Of a DNA stretch of 64,000 nucleotides, positions 42,040-52,815 are shown piece by piece. The stretch spans positions 868,001-932,000 of the forward strand of contig NZ_JACHFK010000001.1 of NCBI RefSeq assembly GCF_014201805.1, in the 5' to 3' direction. Below the pieces are notes generated by a model. That model searched no databases and had not been told where the DNA came from. It saw only the letters and a program-made list of their open reading frames with translations. Source of the stretch: Deinococcus metalli (lineage in GTDB: Bacteria; Deinococcota; Deinococci; Deinococcales; Deinococcaceae). Both the position numbers and the translations under genes were made by a program. Position 1 is the stretch's first letter, and each line of letters starts with the position of its first letter.

Positions 42040-42285
42040 TCACGTCCGGGTGCGGCCGCGTGGCCTGCGGGGCGCTCACGCCGCGGCACACGTCCTTCAG
42101 GCCGAGCTGGTACAGGTAGAACGGCTCGCGCGCACGCACGAAGCCGTGCACCTCGCGCCGGACCCACGCGGTCAGGCGGGCCGCTGCTGCGGGTCCGGCT
42201 CACGCTCAACCTCGCGCGGCAGGAGCTGCTGCCGCTGGCGCTTGCTGACGGCGCGGCGGGTGGCCTGACGGTTCCGGCGGCTCAT
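42014..42285 (-). pseudogene. Small basic island gene, frameshifted or two overlapping frames
   Basis: ATG at 42285 opens a 37-residue very basic frame (MSRRNRQATRRAVSKRQRQQ) that ends at a TGA. An overlapping frame continues with clear protein character (LTAWVRREVHGFVRAREP, then YLYQLGLKDVCRG) to a stop at 42014, but has no good start of its own. A single frameshift would join them into a protein of about 90 residues. Programmed frameshifting at the GCCTGACC overlap is the alternative. No family is recognised. Confidence 0.5.
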
Positions 42286-42413
42286 CGGTACGCCCAAGGG
42301 AGCGGACCCCACGCACTGCGCGGCATGCGCCCAGACGTGGCACGACTTTGACCGAATGCCCACACTGCGCGTCTCTCCACAGTTCCTTCCAGCGGACCCA
42401 GAGACAGTGCCGT

Positions 42414-42797
42414 GTGAAGTCCCCCAAGATTGACCTGAACGTTCCTGCCGACGTCGTCACCGCGGCCCGAGAGGGCCTGGCACTGCGTCAGGCCCTCCCA
42501 TACGCCGGCAGCGGTTCGGGGCAACGCATGGCCGAACGGCTGGCCTGCGGTAAGCCCATGACGGCCAGCGCGGTGCGGCGATTGGCCACGTATTTCGCGT
42601 CGCATGACCAGCCGAGGCTGGTGGGATCGACGGGCCGGCCCCACCGGATGCACGTGGCGTGGTTGCTGCGGGGCGGAGACGCAGGTCGAGCATGGGCGGA
42701 GCGCGTGGTGGCAGCCCTGGACGCCGCGGCCGTGGTGCCCGAACAGGAGCGGCGCGCGGTCGAGGAACCGGCGGGGTGGGTCAAGCGGGCGTGTTGA
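42414..42797 (+). CDS. Phage-type hypothetical protein with GGDAGRAWA motif
   Basis: A 127-residue protein with an N-terminal IDLNVPADVVTAAREGLALR block, then SGSGQRMAERLACGKPM, AVRRLATYFASHDQP and WLLRGGDAGRAWAERVV. The order G-x-G-x(n)-A-x-x-L-x-x-G, then a helix with YFxxH, then W-x-x-x-G-G-D-x-G-x-x-W-A is shared with small proteins of phages and prophages whose function is unknown to me. The GTG at 42414 starts just before the conserved part; longer starts exist. Confidence 0.6.
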   Translation: MKSPKIDLNVPADVVTAAREGLALRQALPYAGSGSGQRMAERLACGKPMTASAVRRLATYFASHDQPRLVGSTGRPHRMHVAWLLRGGDAGRAWAERVVAALDAAAVVPEQERRAVEEPAGWVKRAC

Positions 42798-42825
42798 CAG
42801 ACCCAGTGCCACGGTGCGGGCCGGC

Positions 42826-43437
42826 TCAGACATCCGCGTCCCTTCCATCAAACAGCGTGCTGATCAGTGGCGTGATCACCACGTCCACCCGGCCGCCTGG
42901 CATGACCGGCCCCCGCGTCACGCGCACATCGTCGATCAGCGAGTCGTCCGCCCAGACGTGCGCGTGCGTCAGGGCGTCCTCCAGCGCCTTGAGCAGTTTG
43001 GTGAGATCCTGCGCCCGGCGGCCCGGCGGGAAGGCCGTCAGGTGCAGGGCAAGGCGCGCGGTGGAGTGGCGCAGGCTGGCGATGACGGCCGCCACGCTGC
43101 GCCGGTAGTCGCGGCCTTCCTGGCTGAACAGGGTGCGAGCCTGCGGCTGGCCCTTCACTGTGATTACGACCGCGCGCCAGATCGCGTTCACACTGGGCGG
43201 ATACGGCAGGGTGAAGGTCAGGACGCCGGGCAGCGGCGCTGCTGGACGAGGTGGCAGAAGGGACAGAACCTCGTCCACTCGCGGGGCCGCACTGGGCGTA
43301 GGTAGCGGGGCCGGCTGGACGACGGGGGCTGTGAGCGCGTACAGGCCCAGCCGGCTACGCGTCGCGGCGCGCTGCGCGAGGTCCGGGATGCGGCTCAGGT
43401 ACGCCTCAGCAGCGTCGCGCGTCGGGAAAGGGTTCAT
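42826..43437 (-). CDS. RusA-like Holliday-junction resolvase with altered active site
   Basis: A 203-residue protein. The N-terminal 65 residues are Pro/Ala-rich and unique; the rest follows the RusA layout: FTLPYPPSVNAIWR, a helix after DYRRSVAAVIA, FPPGRRAQDLTKLLKALEDAL and VWADDSLIDDV. RusA cuts branched DNA with three aspartates. The first (QDL) and third (DDS) are present, but the D-x-D-N pair reads D-L-T-K, so the second Asp and Asn are replaced. Activity is therefore doubtful. ATG 43437 is used; a GTG four codons upstream is possible. RusA genes are typical of lambdoid phage and satellite elements. Confidence 0.75.
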   Translation of the reverse strand: MNPFPTRDAAEAYLSRIPDLAQRAATRSRLGLYALTAPVVQPAPLPTPSAAPRVDEVLSLLPPRPAAPLPGVLTFTLPYPPSVNAIWRAVVITVKGQPQARTLFSQEGRDYRRSVAAVIASLRHSTARLALHLTAFPPGRRAQDLTKLLKALEDALTHAHVWADDSLIDDVRVTRGPVMPGGRVDVVITPLISTLFDGRDADV

Positions 43438-43487
43438 CGGGGCTGCCACGCCTGCACGTTCGGCGTGATCGGCGTACCCTCAGCCGT

Positions 43488-43871
43488 ATGACGCCACTGG
43501 TGTATCCCCTCACTTCGGACTTGAACGCTGACATGGGCATCATCCCTGTGCCCTGCTTTCACGCCGTGTCGTATGACGGGAACACCGCCGTACTGCAGGC
43601 CGATGGGTCGACAGTACCGTTTGACGTCTCGGCACTGACCAGTGAAGAGTTGGAGGACGCCAATCGCAGGTACGGGCGCGACATGCAGGTGCGGGGCCTG
43701 GTGGCGTTGCCCACGCGCTGGATGCAGGATCTGCCGGGTGTCACCTTCCGCCCGCCTTACCGCAAGCCGTTGGGTGTACGGGTTGGTGGCCACTGGTATT
43801 ACGCGTGGCCGCTGCGCTGGGATCCGGAGCGCGACGTGGGGGCTGACACGGTGGTTCGCCTGTCCAGTTGA
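43488..43871 (+). CDS. Hypothetical protein of the island
   Basis: A 127-residue soluble protein (YPLTSDLNADMGIIPVPC at the start; FRPPYRKPLGVRVGGHWYYA later) with many aromatic residues and a beta-rich look. No family is recognised. A TACCCT box (43475-43480) lies 7 bases before the ATG, which supports expression. It is divergent from the RusA-like gene. Confidence 0.65.
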   Translation: MTPLVYPLTSDLNADMGIIPVPCFHAVSYDGNTAVLQADGSTVPFDVSALTSEELEDANRRYGRDMQVRGLVALPTRWMQDLPGVTFRPPYRKPLGVRVGGHWYYAWPLRWDPERDVGADTVVRLSS

Positions 43872-43891
43872 GGCAAAGGCCTTCGTGTGAA

Positions 43892-44658
43892 TCACGAGCC
43901 CTTCACCTCCTCAGCGAAGTTCAGGACAGCCTTCTTCAAGGAGGTGGCCGCATCCCCATACGCAATGGTCTGGTGGCCCTCCGTGTCCACCACGAGGGCC
44001 TGCACGGTCGAATTCCCGCTCGCGTCCTGCTTCACCACGATCCGCAGCTCCTGCGTGGCTGTCAGCGACTGCTGGGCGTACGTCAGTCACCAGTCCGCCC
44101 AGGTCGGGGTGCCGCTGGATACCTTGGCCTGCACGCTGGCCTGGATGTGCCCCTCCCGCCGCTTCAGACGCTCGTACGTCCCCGCCGTGACGTTCTCGGC
44201 GATGGACGCCGCGCGCTGCTCCCCGGTCAGCTCGTGCAGCTTCACCTCCTGCCCGGTATCTGGATGCGGCACGGTCGCGTGCGCGTCGATGGCCGCCGCC
44301 ACCTCGGCCGCGGCCTTGACCTGGCTCATACTAGGCCGGTCGCTACCTGTCGCCGTGTGAAGGTACTGGGCGACCGCGACGACCTTCTCCGGCTCAGTTC
44401 GCCGATCACTTTCGCGGCTTCCTTCAACTCCCTCGCCTGACGCTCGTTCTGCGGCTGTAAACCAATGGTTGTCACGAGCGTGCTGCTGGTCTCGGCCGCA
44501 TCGATCAGCTGTTAGGCGCGGTACAGGCGCTGGTCGCAGCTGGACAGGAGGGCCTCGCCCACGTCGATGAAGCCCTGCCAGCCCTGTCTTAGGACGGCCT
44601 CCAGCTGGTTCAGGGCCTGGCGCTCCTCGGCCGTGATCGCTTCGAGGACCGGGGTCAA
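43892..44658 (-). pseudogene. Decayed phage/plasmid-type gene (frameshift, then in-frame stops)
   Basis: Reading from a TTG at 44658 (GGAGGG just upstream), the sequence encodes TAEERQALNQLEAVLRQG and FIDVGEALLSSCDQRLYRA, the N-terminal motif of common phage/plasmid proteins, then a TAA. The same frame continues (RQARELKEAAKVIGELS) until a frameshift near 44395. The next frame (VVAVAQYLHTATG; HELTGEQRAASIAENVTAG) reaches a TGA at 44087-44089 and then continues in-frame (TYAQQSLTATQELRIVVKQD) to the final TGA at 43892. So at least three lesions are present. The gene is dead; its exact former role is unknown. Confidence 0.65.
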
Positions 44659-44708
44659 GCTCCCTCCACGCCGACGCGCCGACCCGACAGCGACGGGTAG
44701 GCTGAAGC

Positions 44709-45146
44709 ATGGACTTTCCCGAACACGAGCGCGTGCTGGACGTGATGCAACAGGGCAGCCTGCTGCTTAGCCGGGTAGAACGTCAGGAGGACCGGGCACG
44801 TCCTGGCCCGACCGGCGTCCGCCTGCGCATCCTGAACCGGGGGACACGGCCCGTCACGGTGGATCACGTGACCTTCCAGCAGGAGGACTTGACGGTGACC
44901 GCGCCTCTCAACACGCGGGTGGATTCGGCACGCTACCTGGTCGTCGTCGGCCCAGGGACGTTGGACGCGCTGGCCCTGCAGGCGAGTCGCCAAGGCCAGT
45001 CGGCCCTCTTCAAGCCACCCCTGCCGTTTGACATGACGGTGTCGGTCTCGACGCCGTATGGCCCGATTGCGTTCACCCTGCGGCTGTGCTGGGGCTTCAG
45101 AACCGAGGGCGGATACGGCTTCACGCTGCAAGATCACCCCAGCTGA
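44709..45146 (+). CDS. Hypothetical protein, beta-rich
   Basis: A 145-residue protein: an acidic helix at the N-terminus (FPEHERVLDVMQQGSLLLSR), then a beta-sandwich-like body (VRLRILNRGTRPVTVDHVTF). No family is recognised. A TAGGCT box (44698-44703) is 5 bases before the ATG. It is divergent from the decayed gene at 43892-44658. Confidence 0.65.
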   Translation: MDFPEHERVLDVMQQGSLLLSRVERQEDRARPGPTGVRLRILNRGTRPVTVDHVTFQQEDLTVTAPLNTRVDSARYLVVVGPGTLDALALQASRQGQSALFKPPLPFDMTVSVSTPYGPIAFTLRLCWGFRTEGGYGFTLQDHPS

Positions 45147-45429
45147 GGGCGCCATGCCCTAGTCGGCGAGCGGGTTCATGCGACCGTCCACGCAGCTGGG
45201 CTGACCAACCGGCACAAGCGGCGCTGCCGGCGCGGCGTGTTCGCCACCACCGGTCGCGCCACGGCTTCCAGCTGGTTCAGGGCCTGCCGCTCGTCCATGC
45301 TGAGCGGGACCGGCACACTCAATGTGGGTGCGCCGCCCACGTCGATGAGGGTTCCCCGTCGCGCTTCACGCCATTCAAGGCATGGGGTGGCGTCACCCGC
45401 GCACAGTAGACGCTCCCCAAGGAGGCGCT
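45147..45429. other. Gene-free segment holding a duplicated gene fragment
   Basis: No intact gene is seen. On the minus strand a short stretch encodes DERQALNQLEAVARP, closely matching the N-terminal motif of the decayed gene at 43892-44658. At DNA level 19 bases (CCAGCTGGTTCAGGGCCTG) are identical between the two places. It is a leftover of a duplication or recombination. Confidence 0.45.
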
Positions 45430-46196
45430 ATGACGACACTCACGACCCTGAAAGACCTCGCAGGGGCTGATTGCTGAGTGGGACGAGATGATCCAGGAGG
45501 ACGTCCTCCCGGCCGCGAAGGACGCCGGATTGATCGCGGCGGCCCAGCGTGTGGAGCATTACGAGATCGCGGGGTATGGCACGGTCGTACGGTACGCGGA
45601 GGTGCTTGGGCTGCAGGAGCACGCGACGCTGCTCCGTACGACAGAGCAGGAGGAGAGGGACACGGAGCTCGCACTGACGTCGGCGTCGAACACGATCGAC
45701 CAGGACGCGGCGCGCGCCTGACCGGCCCGTTCCAGCGCCCGCCTGAAGATCCGGGTGGGCGCTGGTCGTGTCGCCCCCACGGTGCGACATGGTGGTCGGC
45801 GCCACCCAGGTCATCGATCGGGAACGGCAGGGCCTCACCGGGCTGCACCGGGTCGAGGGGCATGTTCGGCGGCACGTCGGGCGCGGGCGGCGCGTCCTGC
45901 TGCTCGGCCAGGAGCGGATCGGCGTCGATGTCCGGCGCGCCGGCTTGCATCCTCTCTCCGCGCTCGTGTAGCAGTTCATTCGCTGCCTGCTCCATGAGGT
46001 CGAGCACCAAGTCTCCGGCCGAGTTGGTCTGCTTCAGTTCCTGCTGAATCTGTTCGCTGAGCGTCGGCTGGTCGCTGACCGTGCACTCCAGCCAATTTGC
46101 GGGGCAGACGGTCAGGGTGGTCAACACGCAGCTCGGGCATGCCAGCGTGAGTTTCACGATGAACCAGTACCGGTCGGTGTACAAGAGCGAACGCAC
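45393..46196 (-). CDS. Hypothetical island protein, 3' end uncertain
   Basis: A GTG at 46196 opens a frame whose first 120 residues look like a real protein: two Cys pairs (ACPSC and VCPANWLEC) that could form a zinc ribbon, then a helical segment (QIQQELKQTNSAGDLVLDLM) and a Pro/Asp-rich tail. Beyond about 45720 the frame runs antisense to the DUF892 remnant and is probably read-through, so the true end may have been lost. No family is recognised. It is the gene nearest the tRNA, where an integrase would be expected, but it does not resemble one. Confidence 0.4.
   Translation of the reverse strand: MRSLLYTDRYWFIVKLTLACPSCVLTTLTVCPANWLECTVSDQPTLSEQIQQELKQTNSAGDLVLDLMEQAANELLHERGERMQAGAPDIDADPLLAEQQDAPPAPDVPPNMPLDPVQPGEALPFPIDDLGGADHHVAPWGRHDQRPPGSSGGRWNGPVRRAPRPGRSCSTPTSVRAPCPSPPALSYGAASRAPAAQAPPRTVRPCHTPRSRNAPHAGPPRSIRRPSRPGGRPPGSSRPTQQSAPARSFRVVSVVIAPPWGASTVRG
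45430..45721 (+). pseudogene. DUF892 (YciF-like ferritin-like) gene with internal deletion
   Basis: An AAGGAGG site precedes ATG 45430, which opens MTTLTTLKDL, the normal start of a DUF892 protein. After 11 codons the sequence jumps, in a shifted frame, to QGLIAEWDEMIQED and then the characteristic AAQRVEHYEIAGYGT, the C-terminal part of the same family. About 55-60 codons, including part of the four-helix metal site, are missing and the join is out of frame. Internal ATG 45488 could still yield a 77-residue fragment. DUF892 proteins are linked to stress and iron handling. Confidence 0.75.
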
Positions 46197-46284
46197 GGCC
46201 TGGGCGCTGTGAATTGGCGAGCTGACGCTGGTGGGCTGATTCAGGCGTTACGCGCGGCGCACAAACGACTACCTTGCTAGAACG

Positions 46285-46308
46285 GAAAAAGCCCGCGCTG
46301 GGCGGGCT
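46285..46308 (-). terminator. Terminator of tRNA-Val
   Basis: A perfect 7-bp stem (AGCCCGC / GCGGGCT, 46290-46296 with 46302-46308), 5-base loop, then TTTTT on the minus strand, 6 bases beyond the tRNA 3' end. It lies inside the island, so the element supplies it. Confidence 0.85.
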
Positions 46309-46313
46309 GTTTC

Positions 46314-46389
<76 letters not shown>

Positions 46390-46441
46390 GGGCGAGCCGT
46401 CATGCTAATCAACTTGAATCGGGATGACAAGGGGGAGCGTG

Positions 46442-47869
46442 TCACTCGGCGGCCGGGAAGGTGACGCCGCCCAGCGTGTCGCTGAGGTCGCCGGCGAGCG
46501 CAAGGAGCGCCGCGTCGCTGCCCGCCGGCGCGACGAGCAGCACGCCGGCGGGACGGCCGTCCTGCGGAGGTGTGGGCAGCGCGAGGCTGGGGTAGCCGGC
46601 CTTGGCGGCCTGCGGGCAGCCGTGGATGCCAGGGTACAGCAGGAGGTGCACGCCGCCGGCGAACAGGGGGTCGAGGCCCCGGTTGCGGCTGAGGTCGAGG
46701 TCGCGGCGGCGGGCCTGCCGGTAGTGGGTCTCGCTGGCGTCGCCGCGCGTGCCGTGGGCAGCGTGCAGGAGGATCTGTCCGTAGCGCAGGGCGGTTTCCG
46801 GCTGGGCGTCGTTGCCCTCGATGACGTCCCGCATGGTATGGGGGCCGTCCGTCACGCCGCTCAGATAGGCGTTCAGGCCACCCTGGAACTCGTAGACCAG
46901 CACGTCGAGCATCCAGCCGGCGGCGTCCAGCTCGGCGCGCGTGGGGAAGGTGACGTCGCGCAATGTGGCGCCGGCCTGTGCCAGAGCAGCGGCGGCAGCG
47001 TCCTGGGCCGCGTGGTCTGCGGGAGACACGTGGGGTTCGTCCCGAATCACGCCGATCACGGCGCCGCGCAGCGAGGCGGGAAGGGCCGCGGGGCTAGCTA
47101 CCCCCAGGGTGGCAGGGTCGCGCTCATCGGGTCCGGCGATCACGCCGAGGATCAGGGCGGCGTCGCGGACGCTGCGCGTGATCGGCCCGGCTGTGTCCTG
47201 GCTGTGGCTGATCGGCACGATGCCGGTGCGCGGCACGGCGCCCAGGGTGGGTTTCAGGCCGACCACGCCATTCTGGTGCGCCGGGCTGACGATGCTGCCG
47301 CTGGTCTCGGTGCCGATCGCGGCGGCGCACAGCCGGGCGGCCACCGCCACGCCGCTGCCGGACGACGAGCCGCCGGTGTCGAGATCCGCCCCCCACGGGT
47401 TCACGGTCTGCCCGCCACAGGACGAGTACCCGTTGGGCATGCCGAGCGTCATGAAGTTCGCCCACTCGGTCATGTTCGCCTTGCCGAGGATCACGGCGCC
47501 GGCCGCGCGCAGCCGCGCCACGACAGGCGCGTCCTCCCGCGGCACGTGCCGGGCCATCAGGACGCTGCCGGCCGTGGTGGGCAGGCCGGCCACGTCGATG
47601 TTGTCCTTGATCAGCATCGGCACGCCGTGCAGCACGCCGCGCTCGGCGGCGGGCAGGCCATCGAGCGCGGCGGCGTCCGCGGCGGCCCCCGGGTTGACGG
47701 TGATCACCGCGTGCAGCCGGGGGTTCAGACGGTCAATGCGGTCCAGGTAGACGCGGGTGGCCTCGCTGGCGCTGATGGCCCCCATGCGGATCGCGTCGGC
47801 GAGGGCCGTGGCGTCCAGCGTGAGGACGCGGGCCGGGTCGGCACCGGCCAGATCGGGTTGGAAAGTCAC
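46442..47869 (-). CDS. Amidase signature family enzyme
   Basis: A 475-residue amidase with the Ser-cisSer-Lys triad: the Lys in [10 protein letters not shown], the loop [15 protein letters not shown] and the nucleophile region GTETSGSI. The length and the C-terminal [16 protein letters not shown] block match stand-alone amidases, not GatA. There are no gatB/gatC genes nearby. The physiological amide is unknown. The GTG start is set by a TAGAGT box (minus strand, 47876-47881) 6 bases upstream. Confidence 0.87.
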   Translation of the reverse strand: MTFQPDLAGADPARVLTLDATALADAIRMGAISASEATRVYLDRIDRLNPRLHAVITVNPGAAADAAALDGLPAAERGVLHGVPMLIKDNIDVAGLPTTAGSVLMARHVPREDAPVVARLRAAGAVILGKANMTEWANFMTLGMPNGYSSCGGQTVNPWGADLDTGGSSSGSGVAVAARLCAAAIGTETSGSIVSPAHQNGVVGLKPTLGAVPRTGIVPISHSQDTAGPITRSVRDAALILGVIAGPDERDPATLGVASPAALPASLRGAVIGVIRDEPHVSPADHAAQDAAAAALAQAGATLRDVTFPTRAELDAAGWMLDVLVYEFQGGLNAYLSGVTDGPHTMRDVIEGNDAQPETALRYGQILLHAAHGTRGDASETHYRQARRRDLDLSRNRGLDPLFAGGVHLLLYPGIHGCPQAAKAGYPSLALPTPPQDGRPAGVLLVAPAGSDAALLALAGDLSDTLGGVTFPAAE

Positions 47870-47916
47870 CCGCGCACTCTAGTGCAGGGCCGGCCGCCGG
47901 GTGCCCAGGGGCCGGA

Positions 47917-49542
<1,626 letters not shown>

Positions 49543-49643
49543 CCCGTCAGCGTAAACGTGTGGGGGCCAGGAGGCGTCCAGATGGCTAGGGAGACGGCGG
49601 CGGCGTCCGAAGGATTGCTCAAGGAGCGCCCCACCCGGGGGAC

Positions 49644-49672
49644 TGGACAATATTTTTAGGCACGCCTAATAT
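49644..49672 (+). promoter_or_regulatory. mntH promoter with overlapping DtxR/MntR-type operator
   Basis: A -35 TGGACA (49644-49649), 17-base spacer and -10 TAATAT (49667-49672) end 6 bases before the ATG. The palindrome TTAGGC-AC-GCCTAA (49656-49669) covers the spacer and the start of the -10. It resembles DtxR-family boxes, so Mn- or Fe-loaded repressor should block transcription. Confidence 0.75.
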
Positions 49673-49678
49673 TTCGTC

Positions 49679-50977
<1,299 letters not shown>

Positions 50978-50985
50978 GACGCACC

Positions 50986-51029
50986 CAGGGAAGCGAGCCG
51001 GCCCGTCGTGGCACCGGCTCGCTTCCCTG
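50986..51029. terminator. Long inverted repeat between convergent mntH and doxX-like genes
   Basis: Perfect 16-bp arms (50986-51001 and 51014-51029) around a 12-base loop, with no T-tract. It serves both convergent genes by position. Confidence 0.7.
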
Positions 51030-51043
51030 TGGTTCGGGCACGG

Positions 51044-51637
51044 TCAGACGCGGCGTTCCTCGCGGGGCGCTGACGATGAGGTGCGGGCCGCGTCCACCTC
51101 CGGCACCGTCAGGAGCGGCTTCACGCCCAGCCGCGGCAGCACCCAGCGGTCCAGGCCCAGCCAGCCCGCCACGCGCCAGCCCAGCACCAGCCACGTCGCC
51201 AGGATGAACAGCAGCGGGTTGGTCGAGAGCGTGCCGGCCAGCAGGTAGTTGGCGTTCATCACGCCGCCCAGGAACGCCGCGACGCCCGTGAACAGGCCCA
51301 GGATCAGCGCGAGACCCACCGCGACCTCGCCGAAGGCGACCAGATATGAGAGCACGGCCGCGTTCGGTAGAGCGATGGTCTCGATGAACCACGCGTACCA
51401 GCCGCTGACCTGCGGTGCGTCGCCGCCCGCCTTGGCGAGCGCTCCCTTCAGGAAGCCGCTGACCGCCTGTCCGGCCCCCTGGCCGACCCATGCGGAGTCG
51501 CCGATCTTGTGCCAGCCCGCCTGCAACCACTCCCAGCCGACATACACGCGCAGCGCCAGCCACAGCGGGGACAGGCGCGTGTCCGCGAACAGCGTGCGGG
51601 ACAGCGCGGATTCGGGGACGTAGGTGGTGGACGTCAT
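51044..51637 (-). CDS. DoxX family membrane protein
   Basis: A 197-residue DoxX protein with four membrane helices. Family landmarks are RVYVGWEWLQAGWHKI near residue 35, an extended loop, then LVAFGEVAVGLALILGLFTG and GGVMNANYLLAG. DoxX proteins join membrane redox or thiosulfate-quinone systems in some species; the role here is open. GGAGG lies 7 bases before the ATG. The gene converges on mntH. Confidence 0.85.
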   Translation of the reverse strand: MTSTTYVPESALSRTLFADTRLSPLWLALRVYVGWEWLQAGWHKIGDSAWVGQGAGQAVSGFLKGALAKAGGDAPQVSGWYAWFIETIALPNAAVLSYLVAFGEVAVGLALILGLFTGVAAFLGGVMNANYLLAGTLSTNPLLFILATWLVLGWRVAGWLGLDRWVLPRLGVKPLLTVPEVDAARTSSSAPREERRV

Positions 51638-51749
51638 GGTGAACCTCCGGGTGGGCGCCGGTCGGTCCGGCGACATCCGCAGCATGGAGTGACCGGATGA
51701 CGACCGCATGACCGGTGCCCCAAGCCCCCTTGGCCGCGCTGCGCCGGCG

Positions 51750-52370
51750 TCAGACCGAGACGTCCTGCTCCAGCGCGGCGCTCAGGCGGCGGCGGTACTC
51801 GCGGCCCGACACCTCGACCACGCCCAGGGTCGCCAGGTGCGGGTTCTGGATCTGCGCGTCGAGCAGCGTGAACCCGCGCGCGTGCAGGTGGGCCGCCAGG
51901 TGGACCAGCGCCGCCTTGCTGCCGTTCGTGACACGGTGGAACTTGCTCTCGGCGATGAACGCGCCGCCCAGCGCCAGCCCCAGCACGCCGCCCGCGAGTT
52001 CGCCGCCTCGCCACACCTCGAAGGAGTGCGCCAGACCGTGGGCGTGCAGGTGCGCGTACAGCGCGGCCAGGTCGCCGCTGATCCACTCGCCGTCGCGCGG
52101 CGGACTGCCCGGCAGGCGGCCCCGGCAGCCCTCGACGACCGCCGCGAACGCGGTGTCCACGCGCGGTTCGAAGCGTCCCAGATCGCGCTTGAGGCGCCGG
52201 GCGACGTGCAGCCCCTCGGTCTCGGTCAGCGGCACCACGGCGCGCGTCTCGACCGTGTACCACTGAACGCCCACGCCGTTGTCCATCAGGAAGGCGCCGC
52301 GCGCATACCCGGCGGCGACCTCGCGGGTCAGCGGGTCGGCGTGCGTCAGGAACGCGTGGGCGCCCGGCAT
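51750..52370 (-). CDS. aat: Leucyl/phenylalanyl-tRNA--protein transferase
   Basis: A 206-residue Aat. It moves Leu or Phe from tRNA to the N-terminus of proteins starting with Arg or Lys, marking them for ClpAP/ClpS. Family blocks are QWYTVETRAVVPL, ISGDLAALYAHLHAHGLAHS, GGVLGLALGGAFIAESKF, RVTNGSKAALVHL and LDAQIQNPHLATLG. The E. coli ESMFS motif reads ESKFH here. The start lies 3 bases after the thioesterase stop, so they are co-transcribed. Confidence 0.88.
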   Translation of the reverse strand: MPGAHAFLTHADPLTREVAAGYARGAFLMDNGVGVQWYTVETRAVVPLTETEGLHVARRLKRDLGRFEPRVDTAFAAVVEGCRGRLPGSPPRDGEWISGDLAALYAHLHAHGLAHSFEVWRGGELAGGVLGLALGGAFIAESKFHRVTNGSKAALVHLAAHLHARGFTLLDAQIQNPHLATLGVVEVSGREYRRRLSAALEQDVSV

Positions 52371-52373
52371 GGC

Positions 52374-52787
52374 CTAACGCGGGGTGAGCACGGCCTGCGT
52401 GCAGCGGAACAGCGCCATCACCTTGCCGCCGGGGCCACGCACCTCGGCGTCCCACACCTGGGTGGAGCGGCCGGCGTGCACGGCGCGGGCCTCGCAGGTG
52501 ATGGTGCCGTTGCGGGCCGTCCCCAGGAAGTTGCTCTTGAGTTCGATGGTCGTGAACGAGGCGCCCTCGGGCAGCAGCGTGCGTGTGCCGTACCCGCACG
52601 CGGTGTCGGCCAGCGCGATCACGCTCGCGGCGTGCAGGAACCCGTTCGGGGCGAGCAGGTCCGGCCGCACGCCGAGTTCGGCGCGGACCATGCCACGTTC
52701 CACGTGCGTGAAGCGCAGCCCGATCAGGCCGGGCAACGCGCCCGCGCCGAGGGCATTCAGGTCGTCGGTCGTCGGCAGGTCCGGCAT
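52374..52787 (-). CDS. Hotdog-fold acyl-CoA thioesterase, PaaI/YbgC-like
   Basis: A 137-residue hotdog protein with LLAPNGFLHAASVIALADTA, a PaaI-type catalytic region, and FTTIELKSNFLGTA. In most PaaI enzymes the loop is N-x-x-G-x-x-H-G-G; here it reads N-G-F-L-H-A-A, so a substitution is present. A TAGCCT box (minus strand, 52794-52799) is 6 bases before the ATG. The gene is followed by aat. Confidence 0.83.
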   Translation of the reverse strand: MPDLPTTDDLNALGAGALPGLIGLRFTHVERGMVRAELGVRPDLLAPNGFLHAASVIALADTACGYGTRTLLPEGASFTTIELKSNFLGTARNGTITCEARAVHAGRSTQVWDAEVRGPGGKVMALFRCTQAVLTPR

Positions 52788-52815
52788 GACCGCAGGCTAG
52801 AGCAAACGGGCATGC

